Source: Streptomyces gossypii (GTDB lineage Bacteria; Actinomycetota; Actinomycetes; Streptomycetales; Streptomycetaceae). Taken from it: DNA of 64,000 bases. The stretch is from contig NZ_JAJAGO010000002.1 in assembly GCF_025165795.1 (NCBI RefSeq), positions 1-64,000 on the forward strand. The letters are read 5' to 3'. Every line of letters starts with the position of its first letter. Positions within the stretch are counted from its first letter, which is position 1. Shown here in pieces: positions 36,893-45,128 of this stretch. The translations under genes and the position numbers were made by a program. The notes under the pieces are model-generated. The model was not told where the DNA came from. It saw only the letters and a list, made by a program, of their open reading frames with translations, and searched no databases.

Positions 36893-37773
36893 GACTGCTC
36901 CCTTGCTGTGCTGCCGGGTGGGCTGAGGTGCGCGGCGACCGTGGCGAGTGCCTGCCAGCCCGCCTGCGGGTGGCAGGTCTCACGGGGGTCGCCGTCGTAC
37001 GGGTCGAGGATGACGGACTCGGCACCCAGCAGCCGCAGTTGGTCGAGATCGTCCATGATCTGGTCGATCGTGCCCTCTCCGGCGAGCCGTTGCGGTCCGC
37101 TGACCGGTGCGTCGGTGAGTCTGAGGGCGATCCGCGGCGCCAGGGCGGGCACGGGCACGTGCTGCTCGTCCGCGAGCACCTTCAGCCTGACGGCGGCCTC
37201 GCGCAGCCACGGCACGGTGCGGCGCAGCGGATGCCACGCGTCCCCGAACCGCACGGCCCGGCGCAGCCCCGCGTCGCTGTTCCCGCCGACCCACACCGGA
37301 ATCCTTTGGCTCCCGTCTCCCTTCCCGCTTCCGTACGAGGCGGTGTCCGCCCATGCCGCACGGATGTCCCGCAGGTGGTCGTCGGTCAGCCGTCCCCGCT
37401 GCTCGTACGGAATCCCGAGCGCGGCGAACTCCTGCCGTGCCCAGCCCACCCCCACGCCGAGAACCAGTCGGCCGCCGCTGAGCTGATCCAGGTTGGCCGC
37501 CATCCGGGCGGTGAGCAGCGGGTGCCGGTAGGGGACGATGAGGACCGTCGTGCCCAGCTGGACCCGGGTGGTGATCCCGGCCAGCCAGGACAGCGTGGTG
37601 AAGGGCTCGTAGAAGGGCGCCGGATACTGCTCGGCGACATCGGGCGTGATGGCTATGTGGTCCGAGACCATCAACAGGTCGAAACCCAGGCCCTCGACCA
37701 TCTGGGCCCAGCTGCGCAGGGCTCCCGGGTCGGTGCCGGGGCCGAAATTGAGTACGTTGACTCCGATTTTCAC
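36889..37773 (-). CDS. LLM-class F420/FMN-dependent oxidoreductase
   Basis: 294 residues with the luciferase-like TIM-barrel pattern: KIGVNVLNFGPG, FDLLMVSDHIAI, LGTTVLIVPYRHPLLTARM, LDQLSGGRLVLGVGVGW and PVWVGGNSDAGLRRAVRFGD. GTG 37773 is the best start for the fold, but AGGAG touches it too closely to be a normal ribosome-binding site, so a leaderless start or another codon is possible. Cotranscribed with the deaminase and divergent from an Lrp-type regulator, which is the likely controller. Confidence 0.9.
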   Translation of the reverse strand: MKIGVNVLNFGPGTDPGALRSWAQMVEGLGFDLLMVSDHIAITPDVAEQYPAPFYEPFTTLSWLAGITTRVQLGTTVLIVPYRHPLLTARMAANLDQLSGGRLVLGVGVGWARQEFAALGIPYEQRGRLTDDHLRDIRAAWADTASYGSGKGDGSQRIPVWVGGNSDAGLRRAVRFGDAWHPLRRTVPWLREAAVRLKVLADEQHVPVPALAPRIALRLTDAPVSGPQRLAGEGTIDQIMDDLDQLRLLGAESVILDPYDGDPRETCHPQAGWQALATVAAHLSPPGSTAREQS

Positions 37774-37855
37774 GCTCCTGAGCCTAGCCAGGCCGCACCG
37801 GCCTCTTGAAGGGATTCCTGCCTGTCCGCTGGGCCTTCGACCGTGCATTCACCGG

Positions 37856-37861
37856 TAATAT
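37856..37861 (+). promoter_or_regulatory. Putative -10 box for a leaderless Lrp transcript
   Basis: TAATAT ends 6 nt before the ATG at 37868 and no Shine-Dalgarno is present, so transcription would begin at or next to the start codon. No clear -35 box. Confidence 0.45.
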
Positions 37862-37867
37862 GAGCGG

Positions 37868-38341
37868 ATGACCGAGAGTCTCGACGCGACGGACTGGGCG
37901 ATCCTGGCCGAGGTCCAACGGGAGGGCCGGATCGCGTTCACGGAGCTGGCCCGGCTGGTGAACCTGAGTCCGTCGGCGACGACGGAGCGGGTGCGGCGAC
38001 TGGAGACGGCCGGGGTGATCACCGGGTACCGGGCGGAGGTGGACCTGGAGCGGGCCGGATATCCGGTGCTGGCGGTGGTCCGGCTGAAGTATCCGGGGCC
38101 GGGCACCAGGCACGAACCGTTGCGCCGGCTGCTCGGCGAGCGCCCGGAGATCCTGGAGTGCCTCCGCACCACCGGTGACGACTGCTACGTCCTGAAGGTG
38201 GCGGCCACGTCGATGGCCCACCTGGAGGAAATGGTCGACACGCTGGCCCAGTTCGGCAGCACGACGACCAACCTCGTCCTCAGCCGCCCGCTCCCCTTCC
38301 GCGGCCCGCAAGTACCCGAGGCTCCCACCCGGGCGCACTGA
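37868..38341 (+). CDS. Lrp/AsnC family transcriptional regulator
   Basis: 157 residues. N-terminal HTH LDATDWAILAEVQREGRIAF, TELARLVNLSPSATTERVRR, then LETAGVITGYRAEVDLERAG, and the RAM/ligand domain with TTGDDCYVLKVAATSMAHLE. Such proteins sense amino acids or related small molecules. Divergent (94-bp gap) from the oxidoreductase/deaminase pair and convergent, almost touching, with the DUF397 gene. Confidence 0.95.
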   Translation: MTESLDATDWAILAEVQREGRIAFTELARLVNLSPSATTERVRRLETAGVITGYRAEVDLERAGYPVLAVVRLKYPGPGTRHEPLRRLLGERPEILECLRTTGDDCYVLKVAATSMAHLEEMVDTLAQFGSTTTNLVLSRPLPFRGPQVPEAPTRAH

Positions 38342-38347
38342 CGCCAC

Positions 38348-38557
38348 TCAGCCGGGCAAGTCCCCGGCCTTGGCGGCGGTGACGAAGGAGGACCACGCGG
38401 CGGTCCCGAAGACGAGCGCCGGGCCGTGCGGGTTCTTGCTGTCACGGACGGGGACGACGCCGGGGATACCGGAGGCCACCTCGATGCAGTTGCCTCCGTT
38501 GTCGCCGCTGTAGCTGCTCTTGACCCACGTTGCCGAGCTGAGATCGCGCCTCTTCAT
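38348..38557 (-). CDS. DUF397 domain protein
   Basis: 69 residues with the whole DUF397 pattern: ATWVKSSYSGDNGGNCIEVA, VPVRDSKNPHGPALVFG and AAWSSFVTAAKAGDLPG. Streptomyces carries many DUF397 genes next to Scr1-type Xre regulators; the pair behaves like a toxin/antitoxin-like or partner-switch module (family knowledge, mechanism debated). Here the start lies 116 nt inside the end of the Xre frame, far more than the usual 4-nt overlap. Confidence 0.95.
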   Translation of the reverse strand: MKRRDLSSATWVKSSYSGDNGGNCIEVASGIPGVVPVRDSKNPHGPALVFGTAAWSSFVTAAKAGDLPG

Positions 38558-39392
38558 GCTGCTCGTACCCTTCCCTCACTTCGCTGATCAGAGCGGCAGA
38601 CTCCCCGGCTGACAGAGCGTCTGCCCGGAGCACATCATAGGTCTGGCTATGGCTGCCGTAGACGGCTGGATCGTCGCTGAAATGGCCCCGGTCCAGGGAT
38701 TCCGAGTAGACCCATTCGTGCCCGTCGGGCAGCTTGATCAGCGACATCGAGGTGTTGGGGGGTACGAGGCCGAGGAGGTCGGCCGGGGTGACCTGGACGC
38801 GGATGTTTGGGCGCTGCCCCACGGACAGCAGATGTGCACACTGGCCCCGCATGACGGCCGGGCTCCCCACCGCGTTACGCAGACAGCTCTCGTCCAAGAC
38901 AACGAGGTACAACGGCCCGTCCGGCGCGAGGAAGCGTTGCTGACGGCTCAGACGCGCTCGCACGCGCTCCTCGACCTCTTCTTCCCTCTTGTGGCGGCGG
39001 GAGAACAGTGCCCAGGCGTAGTCCTCGGTCTGCAACAGACCTGGCATGACCTGCGTTTGGTACTCACGCAGCGCGACCGCTTCGGCGTCCATCGCGGCGC
39101 GGCGTTCGAACCAGTCGGGGTGCTCCACCTCGGGGTACCAGTCGATGCGCGACCACAGGCGCAGCAATACCCCGCCCGTGCCCAGCAGTTCGTCACACGC
39201 CTTGGCGAAGGTGTCCTGCGGCACACGGCTGCCCGCCTCGACGCGCGCCACGTGCGAGCGGTCGCACGGGATCTTGCGCGCCAGGGCTTCCTGAGTGAGG
39301 GCTGCCGCCTCCCGGTGATGTCTCAGCACCTCGCCGAACACGGCGGCGGTGGTGGTGACCGCTGCTCCCCCTGTGGCGTTGCCTCGGCTCAC
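38442..39392 (-). CDS. Scr1-type Xre regulator partnered with DUF397
   Basis: 316 residues from GTG 39392 (AAGGGGGA upstream). HTH: FGEVLRHHREAAALTQEALA then CDRSHVARVEAGSRVPQ. The Scr1/DUF5753 sensor domain follows (EYQTQVMPGLLQTEDYA, LVVLDESCLRNAVGSPAVM, RPNIRVQVTP, SYSQTYDVLRADALS-like segment near the end). The family usually ends soon after the ALISEVREGYE segment; here about 40 further residues, Gln/Arg-rich, are read across the DUF397 start in another frame, as if a one-base shift had removed the normal stop. Confidence 0.9.
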   Translation of the reverse strand: MSRGNATGGAAVTTTAAVFGEVLRHHREAAALTQEALARKIPCDRSHVARVEAGSRVPQDTFAKACDELLGTGGVLLRLWSRIDWYPEVEHPDWFERRAAMDAEAVALREYQTQVMPGLLQTEDYAWALFSRRHKREEEVEERVRARLSRQQRFLAPDGPLYLVVLDESCLRNAVGSPAVMRGQCAHLLSVGQRPNIRVQVTPADLLGLVPPNTSMSLIKLPDGHEWVYSESLDRGHFSDDPAVYGSHSQTYDVLRADALSAGESAALISEVREGYEQHEEARSQLGNVGQEQLQRRQRRQLHRGGLRYPRRRPRP

Positions 39393-39555
39393 CGCGTCCC
39401 CCTTCGTGACAGTCGGCCAGTGGCACGCGTTCAGCGTTGTGCCCGTACCTCTCTCTGGGCAACGCTGGATGCACCCACCGTAACGGGCCGCGCAGCCGAC
39501 TGCGACCCGTTCCCGAATGAGCGCGCGCGTCACGCACAAGACTGGAGTTGACGAC

Positions 39556-39870
39556 ATGGCCCATGCGATCGCGAGGCTGTTCGTGCCGCTGTTGCGGCTT
39601 CTGCTGCCCCCTGCGGGGCAGCATCGCTGCCCCGCCGAGCCGCCTCCGGCCGCGTTGCCGTTCGCCCCGCCGACCGCGCCTCGGCCGCTCATGCCTGCGC
39701 CGGTACTGCTGCGAGGAGAGGACAGTGCCCTCGTGCGCCCCTACGTCCTCACGCCCGAAGAACGCCAGGAAGCGCGTCAGCAGCAGGTGCGGCGACGGGT
39801 GTTGTGGCTGGCCGTGCACGGCGTCGACGCCGGGCCGCGTTGGATCCACGGCATGGAGGTGACCGCGTGA
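39556..39870 (+). CDS. Small conserved actinobacterial protein of unknown function
   Basis: 104 residues from ATG 39556 (GGAG 8 nt before). MAHAIARLFVPLLRLLLPP forms a short hydrophobic N-terminus, followed by a Pro-rich segment and a basic helix (TPEERQEARQQQVRRRVLWL). The same start is familiar from small proteins near Scr1/DUF397 loci in Streptomyces. Function unknown. Its stop overlaps the next start as GTGA. Confidence 0.7.
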   Translation: MAHAIARLFVPLLRLLLPPAGQHRCPAEPPPAALPFAPPTAPRPLMPAPVLLRGEDSALVRPYVLTPEERQEARQQQVRRRVLWLAVHGVDAGPRWIHGMEVTA

Positions 39871-40247
39871 GGAGCTACGACCGGACCACCGCTCCCGCAC
39901 CCGGCCTGCGGCTGCTGCCGTGGGAGGACGGCACCGGCAAACCGTGCTTCCTCAGCTCGGACGGTCCCGGAGGCACCCTGTGGCAGCTCGCGGACGAGAT
40001 CGAGGCCGACCAACTACGCGACGGCGCCTGCGTACTCACGGGCGCACGGGCCGTACTGGAGGACCACAAGGCCGGGGAGTACGCACTGCGGCATGCGCTG
40101 CGAGCGACGACGCACTCCCTGCGCGCCGTACTACGCGTCGCCGACAGCCGCGGCGCACGCCTGCCCGGCCCGGACCACGACCACAACCACGACCACGGAG
40201 ACGACGACCACGACGGGCAGTGGCCTCCCGCTGGAGCCGTCCGGTGA
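39867..40247 (+). CDS. Conserved hypothetical protein with His/Asp-rich tail
   Basis: 126 residues from GTG 39867, overlapping the previous stop and preceded by GGAGG. The body (LRLLPWEDGTGKPCFLSSDG, TLWQLADEIEADQLRDGACV, HALRATTHSLRAVLRVADS) looks globular. The tail PDHDHNHDHGDDDHDG could bind metal ions. Part of a three-gene string (39556-40383) beside the Scr1/DUF397 pair, divergent from it. Function unknown. Confidence 0.75.
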   Translation: MRSYDRTTAPAPGLRLLPWEDGTGKPCFLSSDGPGGTLWQLADEIEADQLRDGACVLTGARAVLEDHKAGEYALRHALRATTHSLRAVLRVADSRGARLPGPDHDHNHDHGDDDHDGQWPPAGAVR

Positions 40248-40254
40248 CTCGGAC

Positions 40255-40383
40255 ATGCCTCGCTACCCGGTGGACCGGCGCGTCCAGCAGGCAGAGGCCG
40301 ACGCCTGGACCGAGGCGGACCGCGAAGCGTTCACGCGCAGGCTCGCCGAGCGCATCCGTGCCGAACAGGCACGGGACAGCTGA
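40255..40383 (+). CDS. Very small conserved-type protein
   Basis: 42 residues, MPRYPVDRRVQQAEADAWTE then a charged amphipathic helix (FTRRLAERIRAEQA). Starts 7 nt after the previous stop; only weak ribosome-binding sequence, so probably translated by coupling. Composition is protein-like. Function unknown. Confidence 0.55.
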   Translation: MPRYPVDRRVQQAEADAWTEADREAFTRRLAERIRAEQARDS

Positions 40384-40410
40384 CGCGCGGGCCAGGCTCC
40401 GGTGGCCCGG

Positions 40411-40794
40411 TCACGTGTCATGCCCCGCCCCGCCGGCGCTCAGGTGGGGCCATGCCTCCAGGAGTCTGGGCGGGGCAGCCTGCTGCCAGGAGTCCACGAG
40501 GATGTCGCGCAGCTCGTCCCCGTTCTCCAGCACGGCGAGCCGGACCCGGACCCACGCCGAGCTGAACTCGTGCGGCGGTACCCAGAACTTCTCCGGCTCA
40601 GCCTTGATCAGCTCCTCCCGCTCCAGCCGCGGGCAGCGCACCGCGAACGACGTCTCATCGTCCGGCATCGTCACGAACATCTTCCCGGCCACCCGGAAGG
40701 TGGGCATGGCCCAGGCCACCACCTCCTTGGTCTCCGGGAGGGAGAGCGAGATACGCCGTACGTCCTCGGGGCCGGGCCGCTGCTGATCAGTCAC
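40411..40794 (-). CDS. MmcQ/YjbR family protein
   Basis: 127 residues. Family pattern: EDVRRISLSLPETKEVVAWA, TFRVAGKMFVTMPDDETSFA, LIKAEPEKFWVPPHEFSSAW, and the C-terminal helix LRDILVDSWQQAAPPRLLEA. YjbR-like proteins have a CyaY-like alpha/beta fold and are suspected DNA-binding proteins of unknown role. GTG 40794 is chosen by domain extent; the ribosome-binding site is weak. Confidence 0.9.
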   Translation of the reverse strand: MTDQQRPGPEDVRRISLSLPETKEVVAWAMPTFRVAGKMFVTMPDDETSFAVRCPRLEREELIKAEPEKFWVPPHEFSSAWVRVRLAVLENGDELRDILVDSWQQAAPPRLLEAWPHLSAGGAGHDT

Positions 40795-41032
40795 CCGTTC
40801 ATCGTAGGCAGCACCACTGACAGCGGCCCGGCACGCCTTCCTCCACTCCGCTGATACAGGCTCGACGTCACGGACCCGGACCAACACGGGCCACGACCAC
40901 CACGCACGACAGGGGGAAAGTAGCGCCGGCAAGGCCCACAGCGGCGCGGTGACACGAGCCGCTGGCGCGGCGGGCGTGCGGGCCAGGCGTCGCGGGCCAG
41001 GCGGGACTTTCGAAACACGCCCCAGGAGCGTT

Positions 41033-41614
41033 CTAAGGAGCGGCCGGTGGCAGGGTGCGTGCCACCAGCTCGGTGAGCAGGTCGTCGAAAGGGTGAGGGG
41101 AGAGCAGCTCGGGCACTGTGAGGTCGTCGACGATCAAGCCGAGCATGGCGAGGTAGAGCAGCACCACGGTGGTGCGGTCACCGGGCAGGCCGGCGTCGAG
41201 GTGCCAGCCGATGTTGTCCTCGAGTATCGCGCTGAAGGTACGGGCCAGGTCGGCCTGCAGCTCGGGGCGCCGGGTGGCTTCCAGGCGCAATTCCAGCATG
41301 GCCAGATGGCTGCTGCGGTCGGCGCGCATCCGGCCGACGAGCTGGTGCAGCAGGGTGACCACCAGTTGGCGTGAGGGTGGCGCCTCCATGGTGGAGGCCA
41401 GTTCAGCCGGGTCGGGGGTGAGGCGCTCGTGGGTGCGGGCCAGGATCTGGCGCAGCAACTCGGCACGGTTGGAGAAGTAGTTGGACGCGGTGCCGCCGGG
41501 GACGCCGGCTTGCGTGTCGACCGCCCGCAGCGTCAGGCCGCGTGATCCCTCGCGGGCGAGGACTTCGATGGCGGCGTCGAGCAGGGCGGTCCGGCGCGCT
41601 GGGTTCTGTCGCAA
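41033..41614 (-). CDS. TetR family regulator
   Basis: 193 residues. HTH: RRTALLDAAIEVLAREGSRG, LTLRAVDTQAGVPGGTASNY, FSNRAELLRQILARTHERL. The C-terminal helical ligand domain (AMLELRLEATRRPELQADLA; NIGWHLDAGLPGDRTTVV) is typical. Divergent from a dihydrofolate-reductase-like gene; two near-identical 19-bp repeats in the gap (41642-41688) are probable operators. Confidence 0.94.
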   Translation of the reverse strand: MRQNPARRTALLDAAIEVLAREGSRGLTLRAVDTQAGVPGGTASNYFSNRAELLRQILARTHERLTPDPAELASTMEAPPSRQLVVTLLHQLVGRMRADRSSHLAMLELRLEATRRPELQADLARTFSAILEDNIGWHLDAGLPGDRTTVVLLYLAMLGLIVDDLTVPELLSPHPFDDLLTELVARTLPPAAP

Positions 41615-41636
41615 GGAACGTCTCCGTAGAAAGCCA

Positions 41637-41666
41637 TTGACACCACTGCAAGTACAGTACTACGTT
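41637..41666 (+). promoter_or_regulatory. Putative promoter overlapping the first TetR operator
   Basis: TTGACA (41637-41642) and TACGTT (41661-41666) are 18 bp apart on the plus strand, reading toward the gene at 41797. Operator repeat 1 lies between the two boxes, ideal for repression. Confidence 0.5.
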
Positions 41667-41688
41667 CAAACCACTGTAAGTAAAGTAC
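41642..41688. promoter_or_regulatory. Two direct operator repeats between tetR and its divergent neighbour
   Basis: ACCACTGCAAGTACAGTAC (41642-41660) and ACCACTGTAAGTAAAGTAC (41670-41688) agree at 17 of 19 positions and start 28 bp apart. Each contains the dyad ACTG-6 bp-(C/A)AGT. Placement in the AT-rich divergent gap supports TetR binding. Confidence 0.7.
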
Positions 41689-41796
41689 ATTGACCGCAGG
41701 ACCTGTCTCGGAACCATCGGCACCCAAGCTGCGCTCGGCGCCCCGGCCCGTCCGCTGCCACCCGACTTCGATCGGCCCACCGAAAGAGTTACCCGT

Positions 41797-42405
41797 ATGC
41801 GCAAGTTGACCTACTGCATCGCCAGCTCACTCGACGGCTTCATCTCAGCCCCTGACGGCAGCGACCCCACGGGCCCGGACGGCTTCTGGCCGATCGGAGA
41901 GGACTACGTGGCCCACCTCGCCGCCGTCTACCCGGAGATCCTGCCCGCCCCGGCCAGGGCCGCGCTCGGCGTCACGGCGGAGGGCACCCACTTCGACACC
42001 GCGCTGGAGGGCCGCCGGACGTACCAGAACGGGCTGGATGCCGGGATCACCGACGCCTACCCGCACCTGCGGCACCTGGTCTTCTCCCGCACGCTGACCG
42101 AGAGCCCCGACCCTCGCGTGGAGCTGGTCGGCACCGACCCCGTGGCGAAGGTACGTGAGCTCAAGCAGGAGGAGGGCAAGGGCATCTGGCTGATGGGCGG
42201 CGGCAAGCTGGCCGCGGCGCTGTACGGCGAGATCGACGCACTCATCATCAAGCTCGCCCCGCTCACCCTCGGCTCCGGCACTCCGCTGTTCGCCCCGTTG
42301 GCCGGCTTCGACCCCGTCCAGTACGAGCTGACCGACAGCACGGTCCTGAAGAGCGGCACCGCCCTCCTCAGCTACACGAGAACCGCTGGGAGCGTGTCCC
42401 AGTAG
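41797..42405 (+). CDS. Dihydrofolate reductase-like protein (TetR-controlled)
   Basis: 202 residues: LTYCIASSLDGFISAPDGSD, ALEGRRTYQNGLDAG, RHLVFSRTL, IWLMGGGKLAAALYGEIDAL and LFAPLAGFDP. DHFR/RibD-C superfamily, NADPH-binding. Related in fold but not closely similar in sequence to the protein at 29002. Divergent from the TetR gene and probably repressed by it. Confidence 0.93.
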   Translation: MRKLTYCIASSLDGFISAPDGSDPTGPDGFWPIGEDYVAHLAAVYPEILPAPARAALGVTAEGTHFDTALEGRRTYQNGLDAGITDAYPHLRHLVFSRTLTESPDPRVELVGTDPVAKVRELKQEEGKGIWLMGGGKLAAALYGEIDALIIKLAPLTLGSGTPLFAPLAGFDPVQYELTDSTVLKSGTALLSYTRTAGSVSQ

Positions 42406-42536
42406 TCGGCGACCCGCTTGCGGTTCGCGACCGGTCCCATCGATCACGGCCAGCGGGCCCCTTGCCCGCTACGCCTGCCGCACGAACGGGTGCAGCTATG
42501 ACATCGGGGGGCCTTGTGGGTCAGCGGGTCAGCGGG

Positions 42537-43868
42537 TCAGCGGCGCGGCGGCACCAAGGCTGCGGGGGTGGGGCCGTCGGGGCGCACGGTGATGCCGTAC
42601 ACCGCCTTCGCGGGGGTGGAGGAGAAGGCCAGGGTGTGGTCCGGCAGCAGGTGTTCGAGCAGGACCGTCGACTCGCGGAGCGCGAACTGCACGCCGAGGC
42701 AGGCCCGGGGGCCGATACCGAAGGGGAAGTAGGCGCCCGGGTGCGTGGGCCGGCCGTTCGGGGTGAGGAAGCGCCCGGGGTCGAAGTGCTCCGGGTCTGC
42801 CCACAGTTCGGGATCGCGGTGCGTGAGGTAGGGGCAGACCAGGAGGTCGGTGCCCGCCTCTACGGCGTAGCCGCCAAGGGTGTCGTCCTCGGCGGCGTGC
42901 CGGGGCAGGATCCAGGCGGACGGATACAGCCGGAGCGTCTCGTGGACAAGAGCCTGGACGGCCTGCCGCCGTTGCGCTGAGCCTTCGCCGCCGGCGGCGA
43001 GAGCCTGCTCGCGGGCGGCCGGGTACGTGTCGAGGAGCAGGTAGAGCCAGGTCAGGGTGGTGGCGGTGGTCTCGTGCCCGGCCACGAGCAGCGTGACCAG
43101 CTCGTCGCGGATCAGCCGGTCGGTGTACTCGGGATGCTCGGCGGCGGCCTCGACCAGGACGTGCAGCAGGCCCGGACCGTCGGGCCCGGCCGCGCCGCTG
43201 CGGGCGGCCTCGATGGCGTGCCGGGCGACCGCGTCGATCCGGGCGAGGTCGGCGGCAACGGCCTCCTGGGCGTCGGTGACATCTGCGGGCAGAGTCGGAA
43301 GGGCGGTCGCCACTGCCTGCACGGCGGCCAGTTCGCGCTCGGTCCCGTCATCGAGGGGGTGCCCGGTGAGAGCGCGCCAGATGGCGTCCAGGGCGAAGTG
43401 GCGCATCTCCCGCCCGACATCGAAGGTCTGCCCGGTGCGGGCGTACTCGCCCCAGCGCTCGGCGGTGGTACGGGCAGCCCCGGTGATCCGCTGTTCGTAG
43501 CGCTGCATTCCCGTACCGGTGAACTGGGACTGCAACAAGCGGCGTTGCCGCTTCCACGCCGCACCGGTGGCGGAGAGAACGCCGTCGCCGATCAGCACGC
43601 GGGCGCGGTGGGAGCGCTTGACGTACCGCTCCGGATGCCGGGCGAGTACGTGCTGGACCGCCTGCGGATCGGTGACGAGTACGGTCGGGGCCGGCCCGAG
43701 ACGGAACGCGGCGACGCCGCCGAACCGCTCGCGCACCTGGGACAGCAGCTCGACCAGTTCGCCTCCCCCCGCACGCCACCGCTCCACGAGCTCAGGCTCA
43801 ACTTCGGGGACCGGCCGCCCCGTTCCGGAAACGTACGGAAGGGAACCGTGACTGGCTTCGGTGTCCAT
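42537..43868 (-). CDS. Cytochrome P450 with long-chain/terpene-hydroxylase-like heme loop
   Basis: 443 residues. I-helix LLVAGHETTATTLTWLYLLL, K-helix HETLRLYPSAWILPR with intact EXXR, PERF-type EHFDPGRFL, and heme loop YFPFGIGPRACLGVQFALRE. PFGxGPRxCxG is the CYP4/CYP102/CYP183-like form rather than the FGxGxHxC of most Streptomyces P450s, and the 443-residue length fits. ATG 43868 follows AGGAGA by 8 nt. No terpene cyclase or other biosynthetic gene is next to it; the substrate is unknown. Divergent from the sortase locus. Confidence 0.93.
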   Translation of the reverse strand: MDTEASHGSLPYVSGTGRPVPEVEPELVERWRAGGGELVELLSQVRERFGGVAAFRLGPAPTVLVTDPQAVQHVLARHPERYVKRSHRARVLIGDGVLSATGAAWKRQRRLLQSQFTGTGMQRYEQRITGAARTTAERWGEYARTGQTFDVGREMRHFALDAIWRALTGHPLDDGTERELAAVQAVATALPTLPADVTDAQEAVAADLARIDAVARHAIEAARSGAAGPDGPGLLHVLVEAAAEHPEYTDRLIRDELVTLLVAGHETTATTLTWLYLLLDTYPAAREQALAAGGEGSAQRRQAVQALVHETLRLYPSAWILPRHAAEDDTLGGYAVEAGTDLLVCPYLTHRDPELWADPEHFDPGRFLTPNGRPTHPGAYFPFGIGPRACLGVQFALRESTVLLEHLLPDHTLAFSSTPAKAVYGITVRPDGPTPAALVPPRR

Positions 43869-44122
43869 GCTTCTTCTCCTGGTCAACCGCCGGGCCTGGC
43901 ACCGTAAGAGAGCGCTACCACCACGGACTGTACGGGAGCGTGGCACATCGACGAACGAGATGGCCGCTCCCATGTCACAGCACCTCAGGGGATGTGACCG
44001 GAGGGTCTGACGGCTTTGCCGTCTCTTTACAACGGGTTCTGCTGCTGCCTCGTCTCTCCTCTCGATCCGCAACCCAGCCCGCAGAGCAAGAACGCGGGCG
44101 AACCGACGAAAGAGAGCGATTC

Positions 44123-44491
44123 ATGCGCCGAACCATCCTCAGCGCCATGGCACTCGCGTGCACCGCCGTACTCGCGGCCACTGCGCCCGCGTTCGCCGAC
44201 GAGGGCCCGTCACCGGCTCCGAGCGTCACAGAGACCACCCCCCAGGGCCCGTCCCCGGCTCCCACCGACGCACCGAGCAAGGCACCGGCCAAGGCACCGG
44301 CCAAGGCACCGGCCTCGGCACCGAGCGAGGTCCCCGTCGTACCGAGCGGAGCGCCCGACACTGGTGCGGAGCCGGAGTCGGAGCAGTCCGCAACCGGGGG
44401 CGGGGTGATCGGCGGGAGTGCTCTCGCGGTGTTCGCCGTCGGCGGCGCGGCGGTCTATCTCGTACGTCGCCGGCGGGCGACCGGGGCATGA
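44123..44491 (+). CDS. Exported Pro/Ala/Lys-rich surface protein with C-terminal membrane anchor
   Basis: 122 residues. Signal peptide RRTILSAMALACTAVLAATAPAFA, then a repetitive APAKAPAKAPASAPSE stretch and a C-terminal hydrophobic segment GGSALAVFAVGGAAVYLV followed by RRRR. This is the layout of a sortase substrate; no canonical LPxTG is present, the nearest sequence is APDTGAEPE about 18 residues before the membrane segment. The stop overlaps the start of a class F sortase gene as ATGA, supporting a substrate/sortase pair. Confidence 0.85.
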   Translation: MRRTILSAMALACTAVLAATAPAFADEGPSPAPSVTETTPQGPSPAPTDAPSKAPAKAPAKAPASAPSEVPVVPSGAPDTGAEPESEQSATGGGVIGGSALAVFAVGGAAVYLVRRRRATGA

Positions 44492-45114
44492 CCTTGCCCT
44501 CCAGGCGCGCGTTCGCCACTGCGGCGATGGCCTCGCTGCTCGTGAGCTGCGGCGGACACGGAGCCGGCCAGGACACGGACACGGCCGAACGCCCCCGGAG
44601 CACGCCACCGCCTTCGCGGCCCTCGGCGGAGACGGGCGGTCCGGCGGAGGCCCTCAAGCGTTCGGTCCCGGTGGGCATACGGATCCCGGCCATCGGAGTC
44701 GACACCCCGGTCATGCAGCTGGGGCTGGCCGCCGACGGCACGGTGGAGGTGCCGCCGATCGCGGCGGACGACCGTGCGGGCTGGTACCGGCACTCCCCGA
44801 CTCCGGGTCAGACCGGCCCGTCGGTGATCCTCGGCCATGTCACGGTCGGCGCTTACGGGGAAGGGGTCTTCCGTCACCTCGCGCGGCTGCGGCGGGGCGA
44901 GCGGATCGTGGCGCGCCTGGAGAACGGCAAGGCGGCGGTGTTCACCGTCAGCACTGTGCGGACGGTCGCCCAGGCGGATTTCCCGACGGACGAGGTCTAC
45001 GGGAACGTGGGCCGTCCGGAGCTGCGGCTCATCACGTGCGGCGGCCCCCACACCAGTGACGGATACCGCGACAGCGTAATCGTCTTCGCCGCACTGAGCT
45101 CGGCGAGCCCCTGA
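44488..45114 (+). CDS. Class F sortase
   Basis: 208 residues. Catalytic His in VILGHVTVGAYGEGVF, Cys in LRLITCGGPH and Arg in DGYRDSVIVFA; substrate-contact strand GIRIPAIGVDTPVMQLGL. The N-terminus (SRRAFATAAMASLLVSCGG) looks like a Tat-type lipoprotein signal with Cys at the lipobox. Family knowledge: class F sortases of actinobacteria are membrane-attached transpeptidases outside the cell. Translationally coupled to the putative substrate and followed by a terminator. Confidence 0.94.
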   Translation: MTLPSRRAFATAAMASLLVSCGGHGAGQDTDTAERPRSTPPPSRPSAETGGPAEALKRSVPVGIRIPAIGVDTPVMQLGLAADGTVEVPPIAADDRAGWYRHSPTPGQTGPSVILGHVTVGAYGEGVFRHLARLRRGERIVARLENGKAAVFTVSTVRTVAQADFPTDEVYGNVGRPELRLITCGGPHTSDGYRDSVIVFAALSSASP

Positions 45115-45128
45115 CCCGCCATCCGGAT

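Noticed and set aside
43940..44122. Longer start for the sortase-substrate-like protein
   Set aside because: The signal peptide begins at ATG 44123; the upstream codons do not fit an exported protein.
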